Shown: positions 34,808 to 43,407 of the stretch, one piece after another
Position numbering within the stretch: the stretch's first letter is position 1
Layout of the letters: each line of letters begins with the position of its first letter
Source of the DNA: Shimia sp.
Lineage (GTDB): Bacteria; Pseudomonadota; Alphaproteobacteria; Rhodobacterales; Rhodobacteraceae
DNA: 54,347 nt
Assembly: GCA_024224295.1 (NCBI GenBank)
Contig: JAAENN010000349.1
Location: forward strand, 1-54,347
Direction of reading: 5' to 3'
The notes under the pieces: generated by a model
What the model saw: the letters and a program-made list of their open reading frames with translations, nothing else
Databases searched by the model: none
Told to the model about the DNA's origin: nothing
Made by a program: the position numbers and the translations under genes

Positions 34808-36181
34808 TTAGTGCACCCGCGCGCCCTGCCGAACCAACTCCGTCTGAATATCCGTGATGTTCAACGCATCCAGCGCGCGTCCTTGCTGCACGCTGAGCGC
34901 CGCCGCCACGCCAGCGCCCTGACCGATCACCGCACAGCACGCCATATTGCGCGTCGCCGCATGGGCCACCTTGTGCCCCGCCGTGGCGCGGCCAGACACC
35001 AGCAGGTTCTTCACGCTCTGCGGCAACAGATTGCGATAGGGCACCTCAAAATACCGCCCGGTGGTGGGCAGAATCAGAATGCCGTAGCCATCAATAAATT
35101 CGGGGAAAATCCCGATGCTGTCCTCAAACCGCCCCTGCTCGCGCACATCCAGCTCGGTCATGCTGTAGACCGTGTCGACCTTGCGCGTGTCCCGAACGCC
35201 CAGGCTCATGCCAAAATTCCTCAGCCGTGCGTTCTCGCACCCCGGCATAAACCGTTTGAGCGCCTCGATCGCCAACATCGCCTGCTTGCGCCCCTCAATC
35301 TCGCCCACCGTCAGACTGTCCGGATCGGTGCCATCAATCCCCGCCAGATGCACAAGGTTCATATAGGTCAGCTCACCACTGTCATGCATCGCGCCCCAAG
35401 TGCCCGCGATTGTGTTCAGATGTGGTGGGATCAGCCCGGCCTTTATGGCCTGCGCAAAGGGCTTGTGCAGAAATGGCGAGAACATCTCGTCCTCTTTGCC
35501 GGAGGTCTCAATGTTCCACTCACCGCCGCCGCCCCAATCCGCATAGGTCTGAGGATCGGCCTTGATACCCTCCATAAACGCTGTCTTGTCCACGCCCGCC
35601 AGATGGAACATCACCGATGCCGCCATCAGGTCTTCGCGCGGCGCCATTTGACACGGTGCCCCCGCCCGATGGGCTATGTCTGCATCGCCGGTGGCATCAA
35701 TCACCACCTTCGCCAAGATAGCTTCGCGCCCGGCTTTGGACTCGGTGATGATACCTTTGATCTCGTCGCCTTCCATGATCGGTGCCACAAACGCCCGGTG
35801 CAGCATCGGGTGAATACCAGCCTTTTCAACCATCTGGTCCGCCACCAGCTTGAAGCCCTCACTGTCGATCTCATAGCTCAGAGATTGGCTCTCCGGCACT
35901 GCCGCGCCGGCGTCCTTGGCCGCGTCCTCAAACTCTTTGGGAATGCCCATGCTCTCCACGGTTTGCTCGTGGCGATACCAATGCATGCCTTCCACGCCCA
36001 CCACGGTGATATTGCCGCCAAAACAGCCAAACCGCTCCACCAGCGTGACCTCTACGCCCGCCCGCGCGGCTGCGAGCGCCGCTGACAGCCCACCGGGGCC
36101 GGAACCGACAACCAGCACCTCCGTTTCATGGATGACATCAATTTGGCGGGCAGGTTCAAGAATCTGTTTCATAAGTGTCAT
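34808..36181 (-). CDS. FAD-dependent oxidoreductase (FAD_oxidored family)
   Basis: 457 aa. Rossmann dinucleotide site near the N-terminus: VLVVGSGPGGLSAALAAARAG followed by VTLVERFGCFGGN, with a second FAD block AKVVIDATGDADIAHRAGAP and the C-terminal NLLVSGRATAGHKVAHAATR with AVIGQGAGVAAALS. This is the soluble family of uncharacterised flavin dehydrogenases. Substrate unknown; no transporter or operon partner adjoins it. Two ATGs (36181, 36172) are possible and neither has a strong ribosome site. Confidence 0.85.
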   Translation of the reverse strand: MTLMKQILEPARQIDVIHETEVLVVGSGPGGLSAALAAARAGVEVTLVERFGCFGGNITVVGVEGMHWYRHEQTVESMGIPKEFEDAAKDAGAAVPESQSLSYEIDSEGFKLVADQMVEKAGIHPMLHRAFVAPIMEGDEIKGIITESKAGREAILAKVVIDATGDADIAHRAGAPCQMAPREDLMAASVMFHLAGVDKTAFMEGIKADPQTYADWGGGGEWNIETSGKEDEMFSPFLHKPFAQAIKAGLIPPHLNTIAGTWGAMHDSGELTYMNLVHLAGIDGTDPDSLTVGEIEGRKQAMLAIEALKRFMPGCENARLRNFGMSLGVRDTRKVDTVYSMTELDVREQGRFEDSIGIFPEFIDGYGILILPTTGRYFEVPYRNLLPQSVKNLLVSGRATAGHKVAHAATRNMACCAVIGQGAGVAAALSVQQGRALDALNITDIQTELVRQGARVH

Positions 36182-36299
36182 GCTTCGCCACGCAAGCCAC
36201 GCCCGTCAATCAAAACTTGAATGATCATTTAAGTTTTTCCGCACCGTCACAACTGCATGAGCGTTGCCTGCTGCCCGCCCCCTGTGCAAAGCTCCGCGC

Positions 36300-36683
36300 A
36301 TGGTAGAAAAAGACGCTTCCGTAAACGTGCTAGGCGACGCGCTCGCCTCCTGCTCCACCGATCCGCTGACCGGCTTTTTCCGTGACGGCGCCTGTAACAC
36401 CTGCGCCGAAGATCAAGGCAGCCACACGGTCTGCGCGGTCATGACAGCCGAATTCCTCGCCTATTCAAAGTATGTCGGCAACGACCTTTCCACCCCGCAG
36501 CCAAAGTTCAACTTTGCAGGCCTAAAACCGGGCGTCTCCTGGTGCCTCTGCGCCGCGCGCTTCTTGCAAGCCCATGACGAAGGCTGCGCGCCCAAGGTCA
36601 ATCTCGCCGCCACCCACCTGCGCGCTCTCGACATCGTGCCGTTGCGGGTCTTGCAAGAGCACGACATCACCCAAAACGGTTGA
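36300..36683 (+). CDS. DUF2237 family protein
   Basis: 127 aa. Nearly the whole family signature is present: NVLGDALASCSTDPLTGFFR, then DGACNTCAEDQGSHTVCAVM, FLAYSKYVGNDLSTPQP and GLKPGVSWCLCAARFLQA. Several conserved cysteines and the His suggest a metal site, but the function is not known. ATG at 36300 starts at the family's usual N-terminus. It is divergent from the FAD oxidoreductase. Confidence 0.88.
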   Translation: MVEKDASVNVLGDALASCSTDPLTGFFRDGACNTCAEDQGSHTVCAVMTAEFLAYSKYVGNDLSTPQPKFNFAGLKPGVSWCLCAARFLQAHDEGCAPKVNLAATHLRALDIVPLRVLQEHDITQNG

Positions 36684-36788
36684 CCTTCCAGTTGCTCAGG
36701 CGTCATATGCCCAAGATTTGCCAGCCAACCAGCACACGGTCCGCCAGCTCTCACTCACGACCCAATTCCCTGCGAGAGAGGTAACGCC

Positions 36789-37109
36789 ATGAGCTACATC
36801 GCCATGAACCGTTTCAGAATTGCCGAAGGCCGCGAAACTGACTTCGAAGACGTCTGGCGCAGCCGAGAGAGCCGCTTGAAAGAGCTCAAAGGCTTCCGCG
36901 AATTCCGTCTGCTGAAAGGCCCGGAACGCGAAGGCCATACCCTATATTCCAGCCACGTTCTCTGGGACAGCAAAGACGACTTTGACGCTTGGACAAAGTC
37001 CGAGCAATTCCGCGCCTCCCACCGCAATTCCGGTGACAGCCGCAGCAAAGGCGCCATTCTGGGTCACCCGGAATTTGAAGGCTTTGAGACCATTCTGCAG
37101 GAAAGCTGA
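36789..37109 (+). CDS. Antibiotic-biosynthesis-monooxygenase-fold protein, IsdG/HmoA-like
   Basis: 106 aa ferredoxin-like alpha/beta barrel monomer. The three residues that define haem-degrading IsdG-type enzymes are in place: Asn7 (AMNRFRI), Trp68 (FDAWTKS) and His78 (ASHRNSG). GAGAGAGG precedes the ATG. It probably breaks down haem to free iron, or is a related ABM enzyme. No haem-uptake genes adjoin; the MarR and DUF2237 genes nearby are not obviously linked. Confidence 0.78.
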   Translation: MSYIAMNRFRIAEGRETDFEDVWRSRESRLKELKGFREFRLLKGPEREGHTLYSSHVLWDSKDDFDAWTKSEQFRASHRNSGDSRSKGAILGHPEFEGFETILQES

Positions 37110-37117
37110 AGCTTTCC
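37100..37117 (+). terminator. Palindromic hairpin over the stop codon of the IsdG-like gene
   Basis: GGAAAGCT-GA-AGCTTTCC, perfect eight-bp arms spanning the stop. No T run, so a weak or 3'-end-protecting structure. Confidence 0.4.
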
Positions 37118-37123
37118 ACCCAC

Positions 37124-37150
37124 AAAAATACGGGGCGTTCTCTGCCCCGT
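37124..37150 (-). terminator. Terminator of the LuxR-type regulator gene
   Basis: Arms ACGGGGC/GCCCCGT (37130-37136, 37144-37150) followed on the minus strand by ATTTTTG. Just eight bases past the gene stop at 37159. Confidence 0.8.
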
Positions 37151-37158
37151 CCATCACC

Positions 37159-37650
37159 CTAGTCTTCGGCATCCTCCGCCAACAGGTCGTCCAGGAACAG
37201 ACTGAGCAGCTGTGTCCGCCCGCTCACATCAGACTTCCGATAAATCGCGTTACTCTGCGCTTTCACCGTACCCTCTGACGTATTGCGCAATCCCGAAATT
37301 TCCTGAATCGACATGCCTTTGATGGTGAAAAGCGCCACATCACGCTCGGCCGGAGAGAGCCCCCACTGGACAAATTTTGCTTCCATGTGATCGCGGAACG
37401 CCAATTGAACACCGCGCAGGCTCGCTTCTGCATGTCGGCGTGCGCGAACAGCCTGATTCAAAGCAACAGCACCAAGCACGCCCCCCAAAAGAAGGCCAAC
37501 CACCGCCCCCAATTCCATCATTTCCCGGAGATGCCAACTGATAGGTGCCGTTCTCGCACCGACCACTGTCAGGACAACCTCAGACACAAAGAACAAGGCG
37601 CACAACCCTTGCAAAACAAAGAGCCCAATCAAGACCCAACGGCGGTTCAT
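37159..37650 (-). CDS. Membrane-anchored LuxR-type helix-turn-helix regulator
   Basis: 163 aa from the ATG at 37650 with GGGAG upstream. Two membrane segments (RWVLIGLFVLQGLCALFFV and LGAVVGLLLGGVLGAVAL) precede a coiled linker and a C-terminal LuxR/GerE DNA-binding domain: GLSPAERDVALFTIKGMSIQ, then EISGLRNTSEGTVKAQSNAI and YRKSDVSGRTQLLSLFLDDL. No receiver or autoinducer domain, so it may be a one-component regulator working from the membrane. Last of five minus-strand genes following small PepSY-like secreted proteins, which are its likely targets or signals. Confidence 0.82.
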   Translation of the reverse strand: MNRRWVLIGLFVLQGLCALFFVSEVVLTVVGARTAPISWHLREMMELGAVVGLLLGGVLGAVALNQAVRARRHAEASLRGVQLAFRDHMEAKFVQWGLSPAERDVALFTIKGMSIQEISGLRNTSEGTVKAQSNAIYRKSDVSGRTQLLSLFLDDLLAEDAED

Positions 37651-37689
37651 GATACAAACTCCCAAGGATGGATCGCGACGGCGAAGGGA

Positions 37690-38058
37690 TTAGTCATCAC
37701 TACGCTCTTCATTTGGGATTTCGTCTGCAACATCCGGGCCACCTTCGCCCTCGGACGGCTTAACAGATGACGATCCTATTTCTTTTGAACCACTGTGCCC
37801 GAGAACCCCATGTTCACCTTCGTCCTCCCAATAGTCTCGCAGAATCTCCCCTGTGCGCGGATTCACAATGATTTCGCGCTCCAGGCCGTTTTTTTCCGCT
37901 TCAATCCAGACACGTCCCAAAAATGTGCGGCCAATTTCGATGTCTTGATACCCTTGCTCCGCTAAGTGTCGAGCAATCGCCTCGACGCGTGTCTCCGCCC
38001 GCGCTGCGCTTGCGTTAGCGACGGCCAAGAAGCAGCCTACAAAAATCAATCTCGACAT
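37690..38058 (-). CDS. Secreted PepSY-like protein
   Basis: 122 aa from 38058 (AGAGG at normal spacing). Signal peptide about 1-22 (FVGCFLAVANASAARA). Then a PepSY-type unit: VEAIARHLAEQGYQDIEIGR followed by GRVWIEAEKNGLEREIIVNP and TGEILRDYW, the classic PepSY ending. The C-terminal 45 residues are acidic and likely disordered. PepSY domains often inhibit or bind proteases or sense envelope state. It lies 39 bp upstream of the LuxR-type gene, same strand. Confidence 0.8.
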   Translation of the reverse strand: MSRLIFVGCFLAVANASAARAETRVEAIARHLAEQGYQDIEIGRTFLGRVWIEAEKNGLEREIIVNPRTGEILRDYWEDEGEHGVLGHSGSKEIGSSSVKPSEGEGGPDVADEIPNEERSDD

Positions 38059-38222
38059 CATGCGCCTCTTACACAAGGTGGTCAGCGCGAAGAAAGCCGC
38101 ACCGACCGGCCGAAGAAATCCTTCGATCCAATGACCTTTTACTAAAACCGTGGTTAGATGGCAAAAATCAGGATCTGATAGGAGGTTATCCCCCTCAAAG
38201 TCTTGAAAGTCTTTGCGAACCT

Positions 38223-38531
38223 TTACTTGTTGCTTTGCGTGACGTCCTCATCTTCGTCACTGTCTTCGCCTGTCTCATCATGCAGATCGTCGTCGTCTTC
38301 TTCGACGTTTTGGAAAAGCACTTCTTCGGTTGAGGAAAGGTAAACTATCTCTAGCTCCCTGCCATCTTTCTTGCCTTCAACTTTCAATTTGTCGTCGACA
38401 ATATCGATCTCAATGTCCGTGTAGCCTTCAGCATTCATGCGAGCCTCAATCCGCTCTGCGAATGTCTCTGCGTGCACCTCCGCCCCCAGTCCCAATGCAA
38501 TCACGCTGGATGTCAAAAGAATGCGTTTCAT
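38223..38531 (-). CDS. Secreted PepSY-like protein with acidic tail
   Basis: 102 aa. Signal peptide 1-20 (LLTSSVIALGLGAEVHA). Mature part FAERIEARMNAEGYTDIEID, IVDDKLKVEGKKDGRELEIV and SSTEEVLFQN is the same design as the neighbour: helix, GY(t/q)DIEI strand, then a strand pair. The end is Asp/Glu-rich (EEDDDDLHDETGEDSDEDED). GAGAAAGGCC precedes the ATG. A paralogue of the downstream PepSY-like protein. Confidence 0.8.
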   Translation of the reverse strand: MKRILLTSSVIALGLGAEVHAETFAERIEARMNAEGYTDIEIDIVDDKLKVEGKKDGRELEIVYLSSTEEVLFQNVEEDDDDLHDETGEDSDEDEDVTQSNK

Positions 38532-38683
38532 CGGCCTTTCTCCTCAGTGTTGTGTGCAAACGCCAACATCGGCGCTGTGCCCTCAACCTGTACCGGGTAA
38601 GCTATGACATCTATTGATCTGAGGTTTACGGCCTAGAAGATTTCACCGAGGTTTAGACTTTTAAACTTTGGTTTAGAGCACCT

Positions 38684-38950
38684 TCAAAGCACAAACCGCC
38701 GCTTCCGCGCCGTGGACGCCGGTGGCTCTTTCTCCACTGGCCTAGAATCGCCTAGCCCTGATTTTTCAACGTGAAACTGACCAATCGCCACTCTCCCACG
38801 CACTTTCACCCGATATTCTGAGTACACCACTTCAATATCTGTGGGCGCTGCCGCTGGCGAAACAAGCGCAGGCATCTTAGGCAAGCACGTCCTGCCATCA
38901 CGCGTTTCCAGAGACTTGGACCGCAATCGGGGACGTCTTTTTTCTACCAT
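38684..38950 (-). CDS. Small hypothetical protein in the PepSY-like cluster
   Basis: 88 aa from the ATG at 38950 after AGGA. Arg/Lys-rich first part (VEKRRPRLRSKSLE), no signal peptide seen, then TDIEVVYSEYRVKVRGRVAIG, which has the same strand pattern as the PepSY-like neighbours, and a basic end. Weaker evidence than the others; could be a degenerate member. Confidence 0.5.
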   Translation of the reverse strand: MVEKRRPRLRSKSLETRDGRTCLPKMPALVSPAAAPTDIEVVYSEYRVKVRGRVAIGQFHVEKSGLGDSRPVEKEPPASTARKRRFVL

Positions 38951-38991
38951 ACCCAAGTCCTCCTCGCAGAGACATGCTGCCAAAAAGAGAC

Positions 38992-39201
38992 CTAGTGAAT
39001 CGTAGGATTGGGCAGCGTGACATAGGCTGTTTGCGGCGTGCCATCACGTTTACTGGCCACAATCTTCAATTGCCGCTCTGTCAAAATATACTCGACGTTC
39101 AGATACCCCTGCGCCCGCATGGACGTAACAACACGCTCTGCCAACTGTTTGGCTCTTTGCATCATCAGTGATGGAGAGTTTGATCCGCTGGAGAGTGTCA
39201 T
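38992..39201 (-). CDS. Small PepSY-like protein
   Basis: 69 aa. Central segment AKQLAERVVTSMRAQGYLNV followed by EYILTERQLKIVASKRDGTP parallels the helix-GY-strand layout of the two secreted neighbours. No signal peptide from this start (39201); the frame is open to 39219. First of the minus-strand cluster that ends in the LuxR-type regulator. Confidence 0.55.
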   Translation of the reverse strand: MTLSSGSNSPSLMMQRAKQLAERVVTSMRAQGYLNVEYILTERQLKIVASKRDGTPQTAYVTLPNPTIH

Positions 39202-39341
39202 GAGATGTCCTTTCACCAAAGCCCTGAAAAACCTACGGCTGCTGCTGCAGTCGTTCTCTCAATGATGGCCAAACATCAGCGCTAAGACCTCTGTGCATCC
39301 GGTCACCACACCGCACTTTCGTATAGATGGCCTACCCCAAC

Positions 39342-39373
39342 AAAAAAGAGCACCCCAATAGAGCGCTCTTTTT
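39342..39373 (-). terminator. Terminator of trpB
   Basis: Nine-base arms AAAAAGAGC/GCTCTTTTT (39343-39351, 39365-39373), T-rich on both sides and thus able to act in both directions; about 21 bp past the trpB stop. Confidence 0.85.
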
Positions 39374-39393
39374 CAAATCTATTGGCAGTCGTT

Positions 39394-40647
39394 TTAGCCT
39401 GCGCTGCGGCCTTCGGTGTCAGACATATCAAAGCCCAAGTGCCGCGCCACGGTCTGCACGTCTTTGTCCCCGCGCCCACACATGTTCATCACCAAAATGT
39501 GGTCCTTCGGCAGGGTTGGTGCGATCTTCATAACATGCGCAAGCGCATGGCTTGGTTCCAGTGCTGGTATGATGCCTTCCATCGAGCAGGAGAACTGGAA
39601 CGCTTCCAGTGCTTCCTTGTCAGTGATCGACACATATTGTGCGCGGCCAATGTCATTGAGCCAGCTGTGCTCCGGACCAATGCCCGGATAGTCTAGACCA
39701 GCAGAAATCGAGTAGCCCTCCAGGATCTGCCCATCGTCATCCTGCAACAGGTAAGTGCGGTTGCCATGCAGCACGCCCGGACGGCCACCAGACAAGGACG
39801 CGCAGTGTTCCATCTTGTCGTTCACACCACGGCCACCAGCCTCAACCCCAATAATGTTAACCGATTTGTCATCGAGGAACGGATAGAACAGGCCCATCGC
39901 GTTGGACCCACCGCCAATCGCCGCAATCACAGTGTCCGGCAGACGGCCTTCGCCTTCTTGCTCTGCCAACTGCCAGCGCACCTCCTTACCTATAATTGAT
40001 TGGAAATCGCGCACCATCGCTGGATAGGGATGCGGCCCCGCCACAGTACCGATGCAGTAAAACGTATCGCGCACGTTGGTCACCCAATCACGCAGCGCAT
40101 CGTTCATTGCATCCTTGAGCGTGCCACGACCAGAGGTCACAGGCACCACTTCGGCCCCAAGCAAACGCATACGGAACACGTTTGGCGCCTGACGCTGCAC
40201 ATCATGCGCACCCATATAAACGATACATTTGAGACCAAATTTGGCACAGACGGTTGCTGTCGCCACGCCGTGCTGGCCCGCACCGGTTTCCGCAATAATC
40301 CGGGTTTTACCCATACGCCGCGCCAAAATGATCTGACCCAGCACGTTGTTCACCTTGTGGGCACCAGTGTGGTTCAACTCGTCGCGCTTCAGATAAATCT
40401 TCGCACCACCCAGCTCTTCGGTCATGCGCGCGGCATGGTAGAGCGGGCTTGGACGGCCCACATAGTGCTTCCACAAATCGTCCATCTCCGCCCAAAAGGT
40501 CGGATCATCTTTGGCCTTTTCATATTCCGCTTCCAGATCAAGGATCAGCGGCATCAGCGTTTCACTGACAAAGCGACCACCAAAATCTCCAAACCGGCCG
40601 TTTTCGTCGGGGCCAGTCATGAAGCTGTTGAAAAGATCGTTGGACAT
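39394..40647 (-). CDS. trpB: Tryptophan synthase beta chain
   Basis: 417 aa; ATG at 40647 preceded by GGGAGAG. Joins indole and serine to tryptophan with PLP. The PLP lysine is Lys98 in [14 protein letters not shown]; the glycine-rich phosphate site is CVGGGSNA-like ([14 protein letters not shown]); [15 protein letters not shown] and [13 protein letters not shown] are typical. trpA and the usual trpF neighbour: trpF is at 41840, separated from trpB by a LysR gene; trpA is not in the window. Confidence 0.96.
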   Translation of the reverse strand: MSNDLFNSFMTGPDENGRFGDFGGRFVSETLMPLILDLEAEYEKAKDDPTFWAEMDDLWKHYVGRPSPLYHAARMTEELGGAKIYLKRDELNHTGAHKVNNVLGQIILARRMGKTRIIAETGAGQHGVATATVCAKFGLKCIVYMGAHDVQRQAPNVFRMRLLGAEVVPVTSGRGTLKDAMNDALRDWVTNVRDTFYCIGTVAGPHPYPAMVRDFQSIIGKEVRWQLAEQEGEGRLPDTVIAAIGGGSNAMGLFYPFLDDKSVNIIGVEAGGRGVNDKMEHCASLSGGRPGVLHGNRTYLLQDDDGQILEGYSISAGLDYPGIGPEHSWLNDIGRAQYVSITDKEALEAFQFSCSMEGIIPALEPSHALAHVMKIAPTLPKDHILVMNMCGRGDKDVQTVARHLGFDMSDTEGRSAG

Positions 40648-40742
40648 ATGCGTCTCTCCCTTGCGTCGCATGTACCTAAAACGCCGCGTACGGGATGCGC
40701 AAGCGCAAAGCGCGGCTTGCCTGCTCGGCGGGTACTTTCAGA

Positions 40743-41582
40743 CTACGCCAGCGACCGTGACTTGGATGTCAGAAGCGTCGCAACCGCCTCCAAAGCCGCG
40801 CGAATGGGCGGGTCATGTCGTGCTTCGTGATGACAAACGAGCCACTCATCATGGGAGAGCTCAGGAATGACCGGCGCCACTTGTTTCAACCCCGACACGC
40901 CGTTTGCCACAAATGTCGGCATCACAACCCGCCCCACGCCGGACACCGCCAAATCTACCAATGTGCCTTCTTCGCAGGCGGTTGTGATAATCTCGTCCCC
41001 ATGGTTGCCCCATAGCCAGCGCACGGAAGGCGTCTGCGGTCCGTCTGCACTGAGAGCGACAAAACCGCTCACATCTTCTGAGGCGGCGTAAACCGCGAAT
41101 TCGACTTTCGACGTGCGCCGCCCAGCCAACCATGGTTGATCCGGCCTTCGGCTTCGGATCCCGATATCCGCATCCCGCCGCGCAATATCCAACATGCGTG
41201 TGCTTTCAACAAATTCCAGCCGCCACGGATCGTCTTTGCACCACACCTCTCCCAGCCGCCGCGCAAGATAAGACGCCGTCCAGGCCCCCGCCGTCACCCG
41301 CACCCGCACCGCATCCGGCTGCCCCAGACTGCGGGTCAGCCGCGCTTGAATGTCTTTAAGGTCCTGCAACTGCTCCAAAACCGCGCGCCCCTCGGCGGTC
41401 AGAGCATAGCCACGTGGCCCACGTTCAAACAGCTTGCGCCCCAACTGCCGCTCCAACGCGGTCATTTTGCGGCTGATCGTCGGCACCGTACCGCCCGTAC
41501 GCCGCGCCGCTCCGGCCAGGCCACCTTCTCGGGCCACATCCACAAATAGGGTCAAATCATCCAGTGGCGGCAATTGTTCCAT
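40743..41582 (-). CDS. LysR family transcriptional regulator
   Basis: 279 aa from the ATG at 41582, which gives the normal N-terminus (PPLDDLTLFVDVAREGGLAG). HTH at residues 10-65 (GAARRTGGTVPTISRKMTAL), effector domain from about 90 (VRVRVTAGAWTASYLARRLG). A relative of the group whose members sense small aromatic or organic ligands; effector unknown. It interrupts the trpF-trpB order and no trp role can be claimed. A palindrome lies 20 bp upstream. Upstream in-frame codons are open but without a ribosome site. Confidence 0.88.
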   Translation of the reverse strand: MEQLPPLDDLTLFVDVAREGGLAGAARRTGGTVPTISRKMTALERQLGRKLFERGPRGYALTAEGRAVLEQLQDLKDIQARLTRSLGQPDAVRVRVTAGAWTASYLARRLGEVWCKDDPWRLEFVESTRMLDIARRDADIGIRSRRPDQPWLAGRRTSKVEFAVYAASEDVSGFVALSADGPQTPSVRWLWGNHGDEIITTACEEGTLVDLAVSGVGRVVMPTFVANGVSGLKQVAPVIPELSHDEWLVCHHEARHDPPIRAALEAVATLLTSKSRSLA

Positions 41583-41602
41583 TTTTGAAATCAAACTCTC
41601 AT

Positions 41603-41615
41603 TTAGAGACTCTAA
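41603..41615. promoter_or_regulatory. LysR-type operator candidate
   Basis: TTAGAG-A-CTCTAA, a perfect 13-bp palindrome 20 bp before the LysR start, fitting the T-N11-A rule and autoregulation. The divergent side has no convincing target gene before the trpF terminator. Confidence 0.5.
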
Positions 41616-41772
41616 TAATGGAAGCTTAAAACCGGCAATGTGGTCAAGCCCAATCCCAACGTGAGGCTTTCCCAATGAACTTCTACCTCCTCCCCAGCCA
41701 CCCACCGGAGCCACAACCCATGTCCAGCTACGCCAAGGAACGCGAGATCTTCCGCGCCAAAGCCGGCGCATT

Positions 41773-41799
41773 AAAAAAGCGCCGGCAACTGCGGCGCTT
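41773..41799 (-). terminator. Terminator of trpF
   Basis: Minus strand reads AAGCGCCG-CAGTTGC-CGGCGCTT followed by TTTT (A run at 41773-41778). It separates ihfB-lapA-trpF from the LysR gene. Confidence 0.8.
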
Positions 41800-41839
41800 T
41801 GCTCTGCTCAAACTTTGGCTGCGCGACCCGCGCCGTGCC

Positions 41840-42484
41840 TCAAAGCGCCTTCTGAACGGCCTTCATAAAGGCGCGGATCATACCGACGTCTTTCACCCCC
41901 GGCGCGCTTTCGACACCTGAAGACAGGTCCAACTGACGCGCTCCGGTCATCTTGACCGCCTCTGCCACGTTGTCAGCGGTCAATCCGCCTGCCAACATCC
42001 AGGGACGCGGCCAGTATTTGCGGTTCACCAGCCGCCAGTCAAACGACAGCCCGTTGCCCCCAGGCAGTGTGGCATTTTGGGGCGGCTTGGCATCCACCAA
42101 CAACTGGTCGGCAACCGCGCCATAAGTGTCGATCTTGGCCACATCCTCCGCATCCGCGATGCCGATCGCTTTCATCACTGGCAAACCAAATCGCGCGCGC
42201 ACTTCGGCCACACGCGCTGGGCTTTCGCGTCCATGCAACTGCAACATATCCAACGGCACGGTCTCAACCAGCTTGTCCAGAAATGCGTCGTCCGCATTCA
42301 CGGTCAGCGCGACCTTGGCCACACCCACAGGGGCCTCCACTGCCAAATCCCGCGCTTTCGACAGGCTTACATTGCGTGGTGACTTCTCAAAGAAGACAAA
42401 CCCAACATAGGCAGCGCCCGCTTCCGCCGCCGCTGCCACATGGGCGGGCTCTTTTAGCCCGCATATCTTGACACGAATATCCAT
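41840..42484 (-). CDS. trpF: Phosphoribosylanthranilate isomerase
   Basis: 214 aa. Third step of tryptophan synthesis. [20 protein letters not shown] has the catalytic cysteine; [27 protein letters not shown] and the phosphate loop [14 protein letters not shown] with [15 protein letters not shown] complete a full enzyme. 39 bp after lapA, probably co-transcribed with ihfB-lapA, and ended by a terminator. Confidence 0.95.
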   Translation of the reverse strand: MDIRVKICGLKEPAHVAAAAEAGAAYVGFVFFEKSPRNVSLSKARDLAVEAPVGVAKVALTVNADDAFLDKLVETVPLDMLQLHGRESPARVAEVRARFGLPVMKAIGIADAEDVAKIDTYGAVADQLLVDAKPPQNATLPGGNGLSFDWRLVNRKYWPRPWMLAGGLTADNVAEAVKMTGARQLDLSSGVESAPGVKDVGMIRAFMKAVQKAL

Positions 42485-42523
42485 GATCTGGACCTACCCG
42501 ACCTTTCGGTCAAAGCAAAGCGC

Positions 42524-42874
42524 TCAGCTTGCTTCGTCCAAAAGCGTCAGCACCTCGTCTTTCTTCTCCGCCTCGCGGCCTTTCAGACGACGTACCTCAC
42601 GCTGCGTTTTGTGCAGCTCTTTTTCCGCCTTGGTCTTGTCGGCACGATGACGGTGCTCCCGCAACCATTCCCAGACAAAACCCACAACCAGACCCACCAC
42701 GATGGCGCCAAAGATCACCGCAAACAGGGGAACCTCAACGGCGTGGTTGATGCCAAACCACTCCTCTGCCACCGCAGGCAGCAATGTCAAAGTGACGATA
42801 CCGCGGTTGGCCAAAGCAACCGCGATCAACACGACAGCCAAACTGCCGAGAAATGCATAGCGAATGTAACGCAT
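42524..42874 (-). CDS. lapA: LapA domain membrane protein
   Basis: 116 aa with two membrane segments (YAFLGSLAVVLIAVALANRG and VPLFAVIFGAIVVGLVVGFVW) and a C-terminal coiled coil rich in Lys and Arg (RHRADKTKAEKELHKTQREV). LapA-type proteins take part in envelope/LPS quality control in enterobacteria; the role here is inferred. It starts three bases after the ihfB stop. Confidence 0.85.
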   Translation of the reverse strand: MRYIRYAFLGSLAVVLIAVALANRGIVTLTLLPAVAEEWFGINHAVEVPLFAVIFGAIVVGLVVGFVWEWLREHRHRADKTKAEKELHKTQREVRRLKGREAEKKDEVLTLLDEAS

Positions 42875-42877
42875 AGC

Positions 42878-43159
42878 TTACTTTCCGTTCAATCGATCCC
42901 GCAAAAGCTTGCCGGTCTTAAAGAACGGCACATGCTTCTCTTCCACTTCCACCGACTCACCTGTGCGCGGGTTGCGCCCGACGCGGGCGTCACGCTGTTT
43001 GACGGAAAAGGCACCAAAGCCCCGCAGCTCTACCCGGTCACCACGGCTCATTGCGTCAGTAATCTCTTCAAAGATCGTGTTCACAATGCGCTCAACGTCG
43101 CGCTGATAGAGGTGTGGGTTTTCGTCTGCAATTTTCTGAATCAATTCCGAACGGATCAT
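42878..43159 (-). CDS. ihfB: Integration host factor beta subunit
   Basis: 93 aa. Bends DNA as heterodimer with Ihf[19 protein letters not shown], then [20 protein letters not shown] and [20 protein letters not shown] with the intercalating proline region, ending [16 protein letters not shown]. Start is the first ATG and full length is normal. First gene of ihfB-lapA-trpF. Confidence 0.97.
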   Translation of the reverse strand: MIRSELIQKIADENPHLYQRDVERIVNTIFEEITDAMSRGDRVELRGFGAFSVKQRDARVGRNPRTGESVEVEEKHVPFFKTGKLLRDRLNGK

Positions 43160-43407
43160 CGGTGTCTATCTCCCTGAGCGCGTGCAGGTCTTATCGCATG
43201 CATCTACTTGACTATAAGAAGAAACCTGCGGAACGGAAACGAATTGTCCGCTTCCCTTGGTGGAATTCCGCTCAATTCAACGATTTTTGCCGGTTTCGGC
43301 CACCTAAACTGCCATTTATATCTGTCTGACCAAACGTAATGCGGCGTACAGATCTTGCCGCAACGCAGAGAAGTCATTGATTCGCAACAAAAACCAAATG
43401 CCTGTTT

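Noticed and set aside
34616-36085. A 489-residue plus-strand frame opposite the FAD oxidoreductase
   Set aside because: Shadow frame; the minus strand has clear FAD motifs.
41675-41920. An 81-residue plus-strand frame divergent from the LysR gene
   Set aside because: No ribosome site, Arg/Lys-rich composition typical of a shadow frame, and it runs through the trpF terminator into trpF.
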